Shown here piece after piece: positions 18,776 to 25,017 of a DNA stretch of 39,054 nt. The notes under the pieces are model-generated. The model did no database searches, was not told the DNA's origin, and saw only the letters and a program-made list of their open reading frames with translations. Location: NCBI RefSeq assembly GCF_000770305.1, contig NZ_JNVB01000043.1, positions 1 to 39,054 on the forward strand. The letters are read 5' to 3'. The translations under genes were made by a program, and so were the position numbers. Numbering within the stretch: the stretch's first letter is position 1; each line of letters opens with the position of its first letter. This DNA comes from Erwinia oleae (GTDB lineage: Bacteria; Pseudomonadota; Gammaproteobacteria; Enterobacterales; Enterobacteriaceae).

Positions 18776-19002
18776 GACTCGTTCCTGCCTGACCGTTTCG
18801 TGTTATGTGATAACAAGACTGACTCCCTGAAGCGCTGGCTAGATATTTCCACTTCTGATGGCTGCCATTATTTTCTGAAATCAAAATTTCGATGGCTGGA
18901 TAAGCCACGTTTTATGCATTCATTTAGAGCCTTTGTCTCATTGACATTGTGATAAGTTTAATGACACAAAAATTCCCTACTGGGATCTTACAGGAGAAAA
19001 CG
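18776..19002. promoter_or_regulatory. divergent fliF/fliE class-2 promoter region
   Basis: This 227-bp region must hold the FlhDC-dependent promoters of the fliF operon and of fliE. Visible palindromes are GTTATGTGATAAC near 18802-18814 and TGGCTGGATAAGCCA around 18893-18907, and a possible -10 GATAAG lies near 18951 ahead of fliE. No good sigma-28 promoter is seen. I cannot place the FlhDC boxes with confidence. Confidence 0.6.
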
Positions 19003-19314
19003 ATGGCAATTCAGGGCATTGAAAGTGTAATGCAGCAGCTTCAGGCCACGGCAGTGCAGGCGGCTGGCGGACGTTCTGATGCGGCGAATCACGCCGACTT
19101 TGCGGGCGAGCTGAAAGCGGCGCTGAATAAAATCAGCGATACGCAAAATGCGGCACGCACGCAGGCGCAGGATTTTGAGATGGGCAAAGCCGGTGTGAAT
19201 CTGAACGACGTGATGATCGACTTACAGAAATCGTCTGTTTCGATGCAGATGGGGATTCAGGTACGTAATAAACTGGTCAGCGCCTATACCGATATCATGA
19301 ATATGCAGGTATAA
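19003..19314 (+). CDS. fliE: flagellar hook-basal body protein FliE
   Basis: FliE joins the MS-ring to the proximal rod. The 103-aa protein starts [20 protein letters not shown] and ends in the conserved [26 protein letters not shown]. The ATG at 19003 has CAGGAG upstream and matches the family; an in-frame upstream ATG at 18949 would add an unlikely 18 residues. As in E. coli it is a single gene divergent from fliF. Confidence 0.97.
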   Translation: MAIQGIESVMQQLQATAVQAAGGRSDAANHADFAGELKAALNKISDTQNAARTQAQDFEMGKAGVNLNDVMIDLQKSSVSMQMGIQVRNKLVSAYTDIMNMQV

Positions 19315-19332
19315 AAGCCTGAACGGCGCTGC

Positions 19333-19352
19333 CGAAAAGCAGCGTTGCTGCT
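19333..19352 (-). terminator. candidate terminator of tRNA-Lys
   Basis: AGCAGC/GCTGCT (19338-19343 and 19347-19352, loop GTT) read leftward is followed by UUUU. It lies just downstream of the tRNA on the minus strand; the U run is short. Confidence 0.4.
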
Positions 19353-19362
19353 GCGGTGTGCA

Positions 19363-19438
<76 letters not shown>

Positions 19439-19581
19439 GATGCGCACGCAATATTACCACTACATCTTATAAATATATTGCGTTATATCAAATATATTTA
19501 AACGCAAAGGATGCCCTGAAGTTTCCCCGATTTACAGGTGCTCGACTACACTCAGATCTTCTGGAGCGATTGGAGAGCACT

Positions 19582-19782
19582 ATGTCAGATAAAAAACAGA
19601 ATACCCACCGCAAGCATGAAGGTGATGTGCATAAAGGGTTGCCGGAGAACGCGCCTGATGTCGGTAATGCTTATGAAGAAGATGATTACCCGGCAAAAGA
19701 CAGCCCTCAGGAGCACGGCGAGGTTCCCCGTACGCGTGATGACAGCGACCATCATAAAAAAGATCCCTTCAAACAATCCTGA
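19582..19782 (+). CDS. small, highly hydrophilic protein of unknown function
   Basis: The 66-aa product (start MSDKKQNTHRKHEG) is made almost only of charged and polar residues with many His, Asp, Lys and Pro; it has no hydrophobic segment and is probably disordered. A GGAGAG ribosome site precedes the ATG at 19582. A CTACACT element (19546-19552), resembling a sigma-S type -10, lies about 30 bases upstream of the start, so stationary-phase or stress expression is possible. I do not recognise the family. Confidence 0.6.
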   Translation: MSDKKQNTHRKHEGDVHKGLPENAPDVGNAYEEDDYPAKDSPQEHGEVPRTRDDSDHHKKDPFKQS

Positions 19783-19837
19783 TCCTCGCATTATTATCGG
19801 GTTCGCGAAATGCGGCCCGATAATTAAAAAAACCTTC

Positions 19838-19864
19838 TGTACTTTTTCTTTCCCCTGCCGATAA
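19838..19864 (+). promoter_or_regulatory. sigma-28 (FliA) promoter of cheV
   Basis: The -10 element GCCGATAA at 19857-19864 is an exact match to the FliA consensus and is 11 bp from TGTACTTT (19838-19845), a 5-of-8 match to the -35. It predicts a 5' untranslated region of about 110 nt before cheV. Confidence 0.7.
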
Positions 19865-19983
19865 CTTCTCTGAGTCATTTTAGCTGCGCTAATGCTTGAT
19901 ACGTGAAAACGAAAAACGCGACACAACTCCGGCGGCTCGCTAATACCGTTGACAAACGACAATAACAACCCAGGGGATTTCAC

Positions 19984-20949
19984 GTGGATAATTTTCAGAA
20001 AGAAATTGATGAGCGAGCGAACCTTGCATTATCCAATAAGTTTGAACTATTGCTGTTCAGACTGGGTGCCGATGCGGCGGATGAAAAGTCTGAACTGTAT
20101 GGGATAAACGTATTCAAGCTGCGTGAAATTGTACCGATGCCGACCATAACCAAAGCGGCCGGCATGCGGTCGCCGCTGCTGGGGATGGCGAATATTCGCG
20201 GCCAGCTGATCCCGGTTATCGATCTGCCTGCCGTCGCTGGCTGCACGCCGACCACCGGCCTTAATTTGCTGCTGGTCACTGAATACGCGCGCAGCACGCA
20301 GGCGTTTGCCGTCGAGTCGGTGGAGGATATCGTCCGCCTTAACTGGAGCCAGGTGCATACCGCAGAATCCGGTGTGGGCAGCCGTAACATTACCAGCATC
20401 GCGCTGCTGGAAGGCACTCAGCAGGAAAATGCGATGGCGCTGGTGCTGGATGTTGAACAGATCCTGCATGACGTTATTCCATCCGTACGCGAGGTGAAAG
20501 AGGGCGATATCAGCCTGAAAAACTTCCAGATGAAGCCGGGCGCGGTGGCGATTGTTGCTGAAGATTCGAAAGTGGCCCGCTCGATGCTTGAGCAGGGGTT
20601 AAAAGCGATGGGTATTCCGGCCCTGATGCATACCACCGGGCTGGAAGCCTGGGAGCAAATCAAGGTAATGGCGCGCCAGGCGGCCGAAGAGGGGGTTTCG
20701 ATACGCGACAAAATCGGGCTGGTGCTAACGGATCTTGAGATGCCTGAAATGGATGGTTTTACCCTGACGCGCAACATTAAAACCGATCAAAACCTTAAAA
20801 GTATTCCGGTAGTCATCCACTCTTCGCTGTCGGGCAGCGCGAACGAGGATCACGTACGTAAGGTGGGTGCCAACGGCTACGTGGCGAAATTCGAAATTAA
20901 CCAGCTTTCCGCCATTATCCATAAGGTTCTGGAAGAAGCCGTGGCCTGA
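19984..20949 (+). CDS. cheV: chemotaxis coupling/response-regulator protein CheV
   Basis: CheV couples receptors to the kinase CheA and buffers signalling through its own receiver. The 321-aa protein has a CheW-like domain (about 18-165, with LREIVPMP and LLGMANIRGQLIPVIDLP) and a C-terminal receiver (about 188-318) with acidic pocket E193/D194, phosphoacceptor D250 in LVLTDLEMPEMDGF, and a later KFEINQL segment. The start is a GTG at 19984 with AGGGGA upstream; the sequence MDNFQKEIDERANLALSNKFELLLF fits family N-termini. It stands alone behind a sigma-28 promoter and ends in a terminator shared with the convergent gene. Confidence 0.96.
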   Translation: MDNFQKEIDERANLALSNKFELLLFRLGADAADEKSELYGINVFKLREIVPMPTITKAAGMRSPLLGMANIRGQLIPVIDLPAVAGCTPTTGLNLLLVTEYARSTQAFAVESVEDIVRLNWSQVHTAESGVGSRNITSIALLEGTQQENAMALVLDVEQILHDVIPSVREVKEGDISLKNFQMKPGAVAIVAEDSKVARSMLEQGLKAMGIPALMHTTGLEAWEQIKVMARQAAEEGVSIRDKIGLVLTDLEMPEMDGFTLTRNIKTDQNLKSIPVVIHSSLSGSANEDHVRKVGANGYVAKFEINQLSAIIHKVLEEAVA

Positions 20950-20960
20950 TCCTGGTCGAT

Positions 20961-20987
20961 AAAAAAGCCACATCAGTGGCTTTTTTT
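20961..20987. terminator. bidirectional terminator between cheV and ariR-like gene
   Basis: The stem GCCAC/GTGGC (20967-20971 and 20976-20980, loop ATCA) is extended by six A and seven T, so it works on both strands between two convergent genes. Confidence 0.9.
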
Positions 20988-20992
20988 ACGTC

Positions 20993-21247
20993 TCAGAGTT
21001 CGCCTGGCGTGCGCTGTACAACAAACTCCAGCGCATGTCGGTAAATATCCAGCTGAACCACGTCCTTTTCCGTCTCAAGCTTTTCTAACAGCTTAAAAAT
21101 AATTGCCTTATGGGAGACGAAGACCTCCCTGGCGGAAAGCTCGTGAATAATGGCGGTGATAATGTCAGATTCACCGCTGTGCAACTCCCGCGCGAACTGA
21201 AAATCATCAGGTATTAAAGAATCCGTTGAATATTGTCGTTGTAACAT
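20993..21247 (-). CDS. AriR/YmgB-family biofilm and acid-resistance regulator
   Basis: The 84-aa protein matches the YmgB/AriR family: a central helix pair LHSGESDIITAIIHELSARE, then VSHKAIIFKLLEKLETEKDVVQLDIYRHALEFVV. E. coli AriR (88 aa) is a small helical protein linked to biofilm and acid resistance through the YcgF(BluF)-YcgE(BluR)/Rcs network. Three ATGs follow each other at 21253, 21250 and 21247; the GGAG at 21257-21254 directly abuts the first, so the third, six bases away, is the best start. The frame remains open to 21403, which I take as accidental. It is convergent with cheV. Confidence 0.85.
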   Translation of the reverse strand: MLQRQYSTDSLIPDDFQFARELHSGESDIITAIIHELSAREVFVSHKAIIFKLLEKLETEKDVVQLDIYRHALEFVVQRTPGEL

Positions 21248-21574
21248 CATCATCTCCAGGAGTTCACGTGCCTGCCAGAAAGATTCTGACCCGGCGATTA
21301 CTGTAACATGCAGGCGATATCTGAAGGTAAACTTATACAATGTTTTCTGTTTTGTACAATTATGCGCAGGCCTTTTTACATAATTGTACGTTTTACTTCT
21401 CACTCATCTGCGCGACTTTTTATCTCTCTACGCCCCGACGAAGCGGCTTCTGACAAGCCTTTCACGCAAAATCCACTCGCCCGACGGCACGTTAATTAGC
21501 GCTAAATTTCCTTGTTGTACAGCAACCTGCTTTTCAGGGTGCTGAAAAGGGTTGATCGCAGCGAACAAAGAAAA
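21248..21574. other. gene-free stretch upstream of the ariR-like gene
   Basis: I see no convincing gene here. The only structure is a hairpin CTTTTCA/TGAAAAG (21530-21536 and 21543-21549), immediately upstream of the possible -35 of the SOS promoter described next. The ariR promoter must lie in this stretch on the minus strand but I cannot place it. Confidence 0.5.
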
Positions 21575-21594
21575 TACTGTATGTATAAACAGTA
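21552..21594 (+). promoter_or_regulatory. LexA (SOS) box with promoter elements
   Basis: The palindrome CTGTATGTATAAACAG with its TA flanks (21575-21594) matches the E. coli LexA consensus (TACTG-TATATATATA-CAGTA) at 18 of 20 positions. A -35-like TTGATC at 21552-21557 lies 17 bp before the TACTGT that starts the box, the same arrangement I know from umuDC. The box lies 18 bp upstream of a small rightward ORF. A match this good is expected to be a functional LexA site. Confidence 0.85.
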
Positions 21595-21611
21595 CTAATA
21601 AGAGGTGCTAA

Positions 21612-21782
21612 ATGATGCTCATTTCCCTGATGTTTTTAAAACGCGTTCATTGCATCCCGACAGCGCACAGGCAACTTTCTTTAGCAGGATCTTCTCCTGC
21701 CGTTTTATCTGTACGGTATGCTGCCTGCGTTTTTTATAACGACTTTTACAGGTGCCATTTTCCCGGGCTGTTAACCAGATAA
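21612..21782 (+). CDS. candidate SOS-controlled 56-aa protein
   Basis: An ATG at 21612 is preceded by a good ribosome site (AGAGGT at 21601-21606) and lies 18 bp after the LexA box. It opens a 56-codon frame (MMLISLMFLKRV..., ending PGLLTR). The product is mildly hydrophobic at the N-terminus and otherwise basic and Cys/Tyr-containing; no family is recognised. By position it could be an SOS-induced toxin or an antirepressor acting on the repressor at 22175. The frame is fully overlapped by an antisense ORF of similar size, and the SOS transcript could instead be non-coding. Confidence 0.4.
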   Translation: MMLISLMFLKRVHCIPTAHRQLSLAGSSPAVLSVRYAACVFYNDFYRCHFPGLLTR

Positions 21783-21792
21783 TAGTGGTCAT
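21619..21792 (-). CDS. candidate 57-aa basic protein, antisense to the SOS ORF
   Basis: On the minus strand an ATG at 21792 with GGAG eight bases upstream opens a 57-codon frame (MTTIIWLTARENGTCKSRYK..., ending VLKTSGK). About a quarter of the residues are Lys or Arg, and the composition looks more protein-like than that of the opposite frame. No family is recognised. At most one of the two overlapping frames is likely to be the main product; if this one is real, the SOS transcript would be antisense to it. Confidence 0.4.
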   Translation of the reverse strand: MTTIIWLTARENGTCKSRYKKRRQHTVQIKRQEKILLKKVACALSGCNERVLKTSGK

Positions 21793-22174
21793 AAGCGCAT
21801 CTCCACACGGTTAGAAGATAAACAGACAGACAGTTCAGGACTGCTTGAATAACAGCAAACCTCCTGTTAAGAAAACAATAGCCATTGTTATTATTAATAT
21901 CAATGGTTATTAAGTGAATAATTTTCGCTATTAGTTTAACTATTTGATTTAAAGGTGTTTGCTATTTTTTTAAGCTTTTTTTTACGCGTTGTTGTGGCGA
22001 TTTTGCGAAAAGCTTTACTAATCTATTCATTTAAGACAATGCGTCAAAGTCCCTCTGAGGCTAATCTGTTTCAGAGGGCGGTTTTAGCGAGGGTAAAGTG
22101 ATGATATCTGTGCTATACAGAGTTTCCGCAGGCTGCTATAAGGAAACAATTCTGCAAGGGCAGGATATGAATTC
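21793..22174. other. AT-rich gene-free stretch with hairpins
   Basis: I find no convincing gene here. The stretch around 21880-21990 is very AT-rich and contains an imperfect inverted repeat AATAGCCATTG / CAATGGTTATT. A perfect 8-bp stem CCCTCTGA/TCAGAGGG (22051-22058 and 22071-22078) is followed rightward by CGGTTTTA, a weak terminator. It could end the SOS transcript starting near 21590, which would make an RNA of about 500 nt. Confidence 0.5.
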
Positions 22175-22777
22175 TTACCGCCTTAAATCACGGATCAGAA
22201 AAATTGCGACGCCAATTAACGCTGAGTCATCTGAGAGCTCAACGGCGGGCAGACGCGGATCGTCAACGGTTAAAAAACCGTTGGTTGGGCCTTCGAGATA
22301 GCGATAAACCGATACGCGGGAATGCACCTGCGCGATGACCAAATCTCCAGATTCTGCTGGTACGTCCGTATCGACAATAATGATGGTGCCGGCGGTGGCT
22401 TCGTTACACCCGCTGTTCCTTTCAAGAATATAGGCGCGCCAGGTCTTTCTGGCTTTTACCCCATTGGGCGTAGAGACCATCTCGTTGGTTTTACCCTCAG
22501 GGCCCCAGACGGCGACAGTCGTACCATTCTTTACTTTATCAACGCTGTTTAATCCAGCCGGACCACGCATTTCTCCTTCACCGTTTGCCAGCCATTCAAC
22601 ATTGACGTCTAATGCACGGGCGATATCGACAAGCTTACGCGATCCCTCCGCTTCTCCTTTCGTCAAACGCCAGATTGTAGGTTGAGACACGCCAGAAGCT
22701 TTGGCTAAAGCTCCCTGCGTAAATCCCATCGTAGACATGGCTATGTTCAGCCGCGAGGCAAGAGTATTAGGTTTCAT
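22175..22777 (-). CDS. phage CI-like repressor with S24-type domain, probably not self-cleaving
   Basis: The 200-aa protein has an N-terminal helix-turn-helix (about 20-41, TQGALAKASGVSQPTIWRLT) and a C-terminal LexA/CI-type S24 fold (about 113-200). By eye alignment with LexA, an Ala74-Gly75 pair could be the cleavage site and Ser122 the nucleophile (ERNSGC in place of xGxSM). The catalytic Lys, however, is replaced by Tyr158 (VSVYRY where LexA has VTVKRL). The ATG at 22777 begins MKPNTLASRL and has no clear ribosome site, so the mRNA may be leaderless as for lambda cI. It is divergent from the Q-like gene, with an operator-like region between. Confidence 0.88.
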   Translation of the reverse strand: MKPNTLASRLNIAMSTMGFTQGALAKASGVSQPTIWRLTKGEAEGSRKLVDIARALDVNVEWLANGEGEMRGPAGLNSVDKVKNGTTVAVWGPEGKTNEMVSTPNGVKARKTWRAYILERNSGCNEATAGTIIIVDTDVPAESGDLVIAQVHSRVSVYRYLEGPTNGFLTVDDPRLPAVELSDDSALIGVAIFLIRDLRR

Positions 22778-23078
22778 ATGACAGAATTTATAGCGACGCG
22801 TATTTTTCGTCAAACACGCTTTGCTATTGCGCATTTTAATACTCTATGCTATTAATTATCTCAAGTGATAGCAAAAGGGATTGGAAGGTTGCATTCGGGA
22901 ACTATCACGTTGCTCTTTGACAATCTGGCCGTCCAGCCTAATCGTTGGAAACTTTACAGCGCATTCTGATGCCTGTCTTTTTACCCAATGCGGTGTCGCC
23001 GCGCTTACGCTTAATGCGTTGTCATAAGCGCCAGACCTTATCTCAATATTATATTGTGCACTCGTCGAGGGGGTTCCA
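22778..23078. promoter_or_regulatory. divergent repressor/Q control region with operator-like repeats
   Basis: This gene-free interval contains repeated GCTAT/ATAGC-type half-sites at 22789-22794 (TATAGC), 22822-22827 (TGCTAT), 22847-22852 (TGCTAT), 22868-22873 (ATAGCA) and 22902-22907 (CTATCA). The third and fourth form an inverted pair. They are good candidates for repressor operators controlling both directions. A boxA element follows. A clear sigma-70 promoter could not be placed. Confidence 0.5.
22911..22922 (+). promoter_or_regulatory. rrn-type boxA antitermination element
   Basis: TGCTCTTTGACA matches the E. coli rRNA boxA (TGCTCTTTAACA) at 11 of 12 bases and is followed by AATCTGG, as in rRNA spacers and many phage leaders. 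BoxA RNA binds NusB-NusE(S10) and helps RNA polymerase resist termination. It lies in the leader of the Q-like gene. Confidence 0.6.
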
Positions 23079-23462
23079 ATGCGGGATATAAAATTGTTAC
23101 TGGAGGCGTGGGGAGGCTGGGCGGCGACCGACCACAGCGGCGTAAGTTATTCACACATTGCCGCAGGTTTTCGCGGCCTGATTACCTCTCCTCCGGCCAC
23201 GCGTCCGATTTGTAGCGACCCTGACGGCATGATCCTCGATGCCTGTATCAGTCGGCTCAAGAAATATCATCCTGATGAACATCGCCTGTTGGTCGCACAT
23301 TACCACTATCGTGTCTCTTTACGCGCGCTTGCGCGGCGACTGCACTGCGCAGACGGTACATTACGAAAACAGCTACAAACGGCCGAAGGATTTATTGAAG
23401 GTATGCTTTGCGCCATGGACAGCAGGTTGGAATTTGAAAAACGGTGTGAATTGTCTGATTAA
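23079..23462 (+). CDS. phage antitermination protein Q-like
   Basis: The 127-aa protein resembles the phage-82-type Q antiterminators (Phage_antitermQ). It begins MRDIKLLLEAWGGWAATDHSGVSYSHIAAGF, then has a helix-rich DNA-binding part with LVAHYHYRVSLRALARRLHCADGTLRKQLQTAEGFIEGML split over about 75-115. Q proteins load onto RNA polymerase at the late promoter and allow read-through into lysis and late genes. The ATG at 23079 has GAGGGGG upstream. The gene stands directly before the lysis cassette, as in lambdoid phages. The 128 bp between it and the lysozyme gene should hold the late promoter, but I cannot identify it by eye. Confidence 0.88.
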   Translation: MRDIKLLLEAWGGWAATDHSGVSYSHIAAGFRGLITSPPATRPICSDPDGMILDACISRLKKYHPDEHRLLVAHYHYRVSLRALARRLHCADGTLRKQLQTAEGFIEGMLCAMDSRLEFEKRCELSD

Positions 23463-23590
23463 TATCCTTTGCTGCCTCAATATTTATACCTCTCTACAAC
23501 TTATTTCCCTGAAGTTTAACGAGTCATTATCCATCAATATTTATCGGGACGGCCGGTGAGTCTCGCGGTAATACATTAAAGGAGCAGGCT

Positions 23591-24058
23591 ATGAGCAAAA
23601 TAATCCCAATTATTGCCTATGAAGAGGGCTATAAAGAGCACGCTTATATCGATACTGAAGGCTATCCGACAATTGGATGCGGCATTGTCATTGGTCCCAA
23701 AAATGCACCTCTGGAGAATTATATTTTTAACGTTCCCCGAAACGTTGGAGAAGTCTGGATGCAAAAAATAATTGATCAAAAAATAGCTGAAATAAACAGC
23801 CAACCGTCGTTGCGAGCCGCGCTGAATAAGTGTAATCAGGCGCGAGCGGATGTGCTTTATAGCATGGCTTACCAGTTGGGCGTATCGGGACTGTGCGCGT
23901 TTAAAAATATGCTGGTAATGATATCTGAAGGAAATTTTGACGGGGCGGCTGACGCGATGCTGAACAGCCGTTGGGCAAAGCAAACACCGGCGAGAGCGAG
24001 GCGCCATGCACAAGTAATGCGTACCGGTACTTATCAATGTTATCAGGGGGTTATATGA
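23591..24058 (+). CDS. phage T4-type lysozyme (endolysin, GH24)
   Basis: This 155-aa muramidase cuts the glycan strands of peptidoglycan. The catalytic triad of T4 lysozyme is present as Glu12, Asp21 and Thr27 in EEGYKEHAYIDTEGYPTIGCG (read in two parts, 11-20 and 21-31). The C-terminal SRWAKQTPARARRHAQVM is typical. It has no signal peptide or signal-anchor segment, so export should depend on the holin encoded next. Start ATG has AAAGGAG upstream; the stop overlaps the holin start as ATGA. Confidence 0.93.
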   Translation: MSKIIPIIAYEEGYKEHAYIDTEGYPTIGCGIVIGPKNAPLENYIFNVPRNVGEVWMQKIIDQKIAEINSQPSLRAALNKCNQARADVLYSMAYQLGVSGLCAFKNMLVMISEGNFDGAADAMLNSRWAKQTPARARRHAQVMRTGTYQCYQGVI

Positions 24059-24423
24059 AATTCATCCTGTTTGTCGCTGTTATTATCGTGGCAGTTTGTA
24101 TTACGTGGGTGGCATTCCGCCGCGGCAAAATAGAAATGGTTGCGCATGCGCATCTTCTTTCCAAAACATGGTCGGTCTGGCTGGCGTCAATCGGTTCGGC
24201 GCTGGGCGCATGGGCGCAATCCTTTCCTTCTTCAGCCATTACCGCATGGACCGGCCTGCCGGACGATGTGAAGACGGTGCTTCCACAGCATTACCTCGGC
24301 TTTATTGCCTCCTTCATGGTGGCCATGGCGGTGCTGGCGCAGTTTGTCCGTCAGAAAACACTCCTGGCGCAACGCCCTGTCGAAACGGATCAGAATACCA
24401 CCAATGAGGGGCAAAAAGCATGA
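24055..24423 (+). CDS. phage holin (DUF7940-like)
   Basis: The 122-aa protein has an N-terminal membrane helix (about 2-20), a loop with the family-like segment SKTWSVWLASIGSALGAWAQ followed by FPDD-type sequence (LPDDVKTVLPQHY), and a last membrane helix (about 82-100, YLGFIASFMVAMAVLAQFV) before a charged tail. This is the pattern of the holin-like proteins found beside lysozymes in many enterobacterial phages. Holins open the inner membrane at a set time to release the endolysin. The start has AGGGGG upstream. It overlaps the lysozyme gene by four bases and the following spanin gene by four bases. Confidence 0.8.
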   Translation: MKFILFVAVIIVAVCITWVAFRRGKIEMVAHAHLLSKTWSVWLASIGSALGAWAQSFPSSAITAWTGLPDDVKTVLPQHYLGFIASFMVAMAVLAQFVRQKTLLAQRPVETDQNTTNEGQKA

Positions 24424-24716
24424 GCTTACTTCTCTCTCTTTTTTCAGGAAGCTGGCATCTGCTGGCGGGCATCGGCGTGGTGATCATGGCGCTGGTTGCC
24501 AGTTGGTTTGGTGGAAAAAAAAACGGCCGGGTTGAAGAAAAAGCCCGCGCGGAAGTCAGTGAAACGAAAAATGAACTATCACGCATTTCCGCCGTAGCAA
24601 AAAAGCAGGCGGAAAACAGTGAGGAGGCCAAAAATGTACAGGAAAATAATAACGCTCTCAGCGATGATGCTGCTCGTAACAAGCTGCGTGAATCCTCCTG
24701 GCACAGTGACAAGTAG
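24420..24716 (+). CDS. inner-membrane spanin (Rz-like)
   Basis: The 98-aa protein has one N-terminal membrane helix (about 14-31, LAGIGVVIMALVASWFGG) and a long charged coiled-coil region without further membrane spans (EEKARAEVSETKNELSRIS...), the layout of an i-spanin. With the outer-membrane lipoprotein encoded inside it, it would fuse the two membranes in the last step of lysis. The position after holin and the nested lipoprotein gene strongly support the role. It is shorter than lambda Rz (153 aa). Confidence 0.82.
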   Translation: MSLLLSLFSGSWHLLAGIGVVIMALVASWFGGKKNGRVEEKARAEVSETKNELSRISAVAKKQAENSEEAKNVQENNNALSDDAARNKLRESSWHSDK

Positions 24717-24870
24717 CCCGCAGATATCAACGGACTCATCCTGTACTTTTTTCTCACCCATTAAAACTTACGGTAACGACTGGCAGTTGTTAGATATAAG
24801 AACTATCAGGGAAATTAATGCTCACAATGATATGTGGGATAAAATCTGTGTCGAAAGTCAGCGTAAATAA
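24634..24870 (+). CDS. outer-membrane lipoprotein spanin (Rz1-like)
   Basis: The 78-aa product starts at an ATG with a strong AGGAGG ribosome site located inside the i-spanin gene, in a different frame; the overlap is 83 bases. The signal peptide MYRKIITLSAMMLLVTSC carries a lipobox with Cys18 as lipidation site, followed by a Pro-containing linker (VNPPG). A typical Rz1 nests more completely and is more Pro-rich; here the C-terminal half (about 35-78) is a longer, unfamiliar extension. It is the last lysis gene before the beta-helix protein. Confidence 0.85.
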   Translation: MYRKIITLSAMMLLVTSCVNPPGTVTSSPQISTDSSCTFFSPIKTYGNDWQLLDIRTIREINAHNDMWDKICVESQRK

Positions 24871-25017
24871 ATAATACGCAATAACTGTCTGTGGAAAAAG
24901 ACAGATTAATAAATAACGGATGCCATTCATTTAAGATGTTTCCCTCTTTTAGATGTTTTATTCCCTTAATTATTAAGTAAAGGTGACTGGTGAATGCTTG
25001 TCACCGTGGAGGCTATT

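Noticed and set aside
19793-19824. 9-bp inverted repeat ATTATCGGG/CCCGATAAT as terminator of the 66-aa gene
   Set aside because: It is followed by A residues rather than T and would not terminate rightward transcription; it may only be a structural element.
22098-22301. 67-aa open frame on the plus strand at the repressor 3' end
   Set aside because: It overlaps the repressor gene antisense, and its composition is that of a shadow frame.
24885-24904. CTGTCT/AGACAG hairpin between the spanins and the beta-helix gene as terminator
   Set aside because: The stem is six base pairs and is followed by ATTAATAAAT without a T run, so read-through from the lysis genes is expected.
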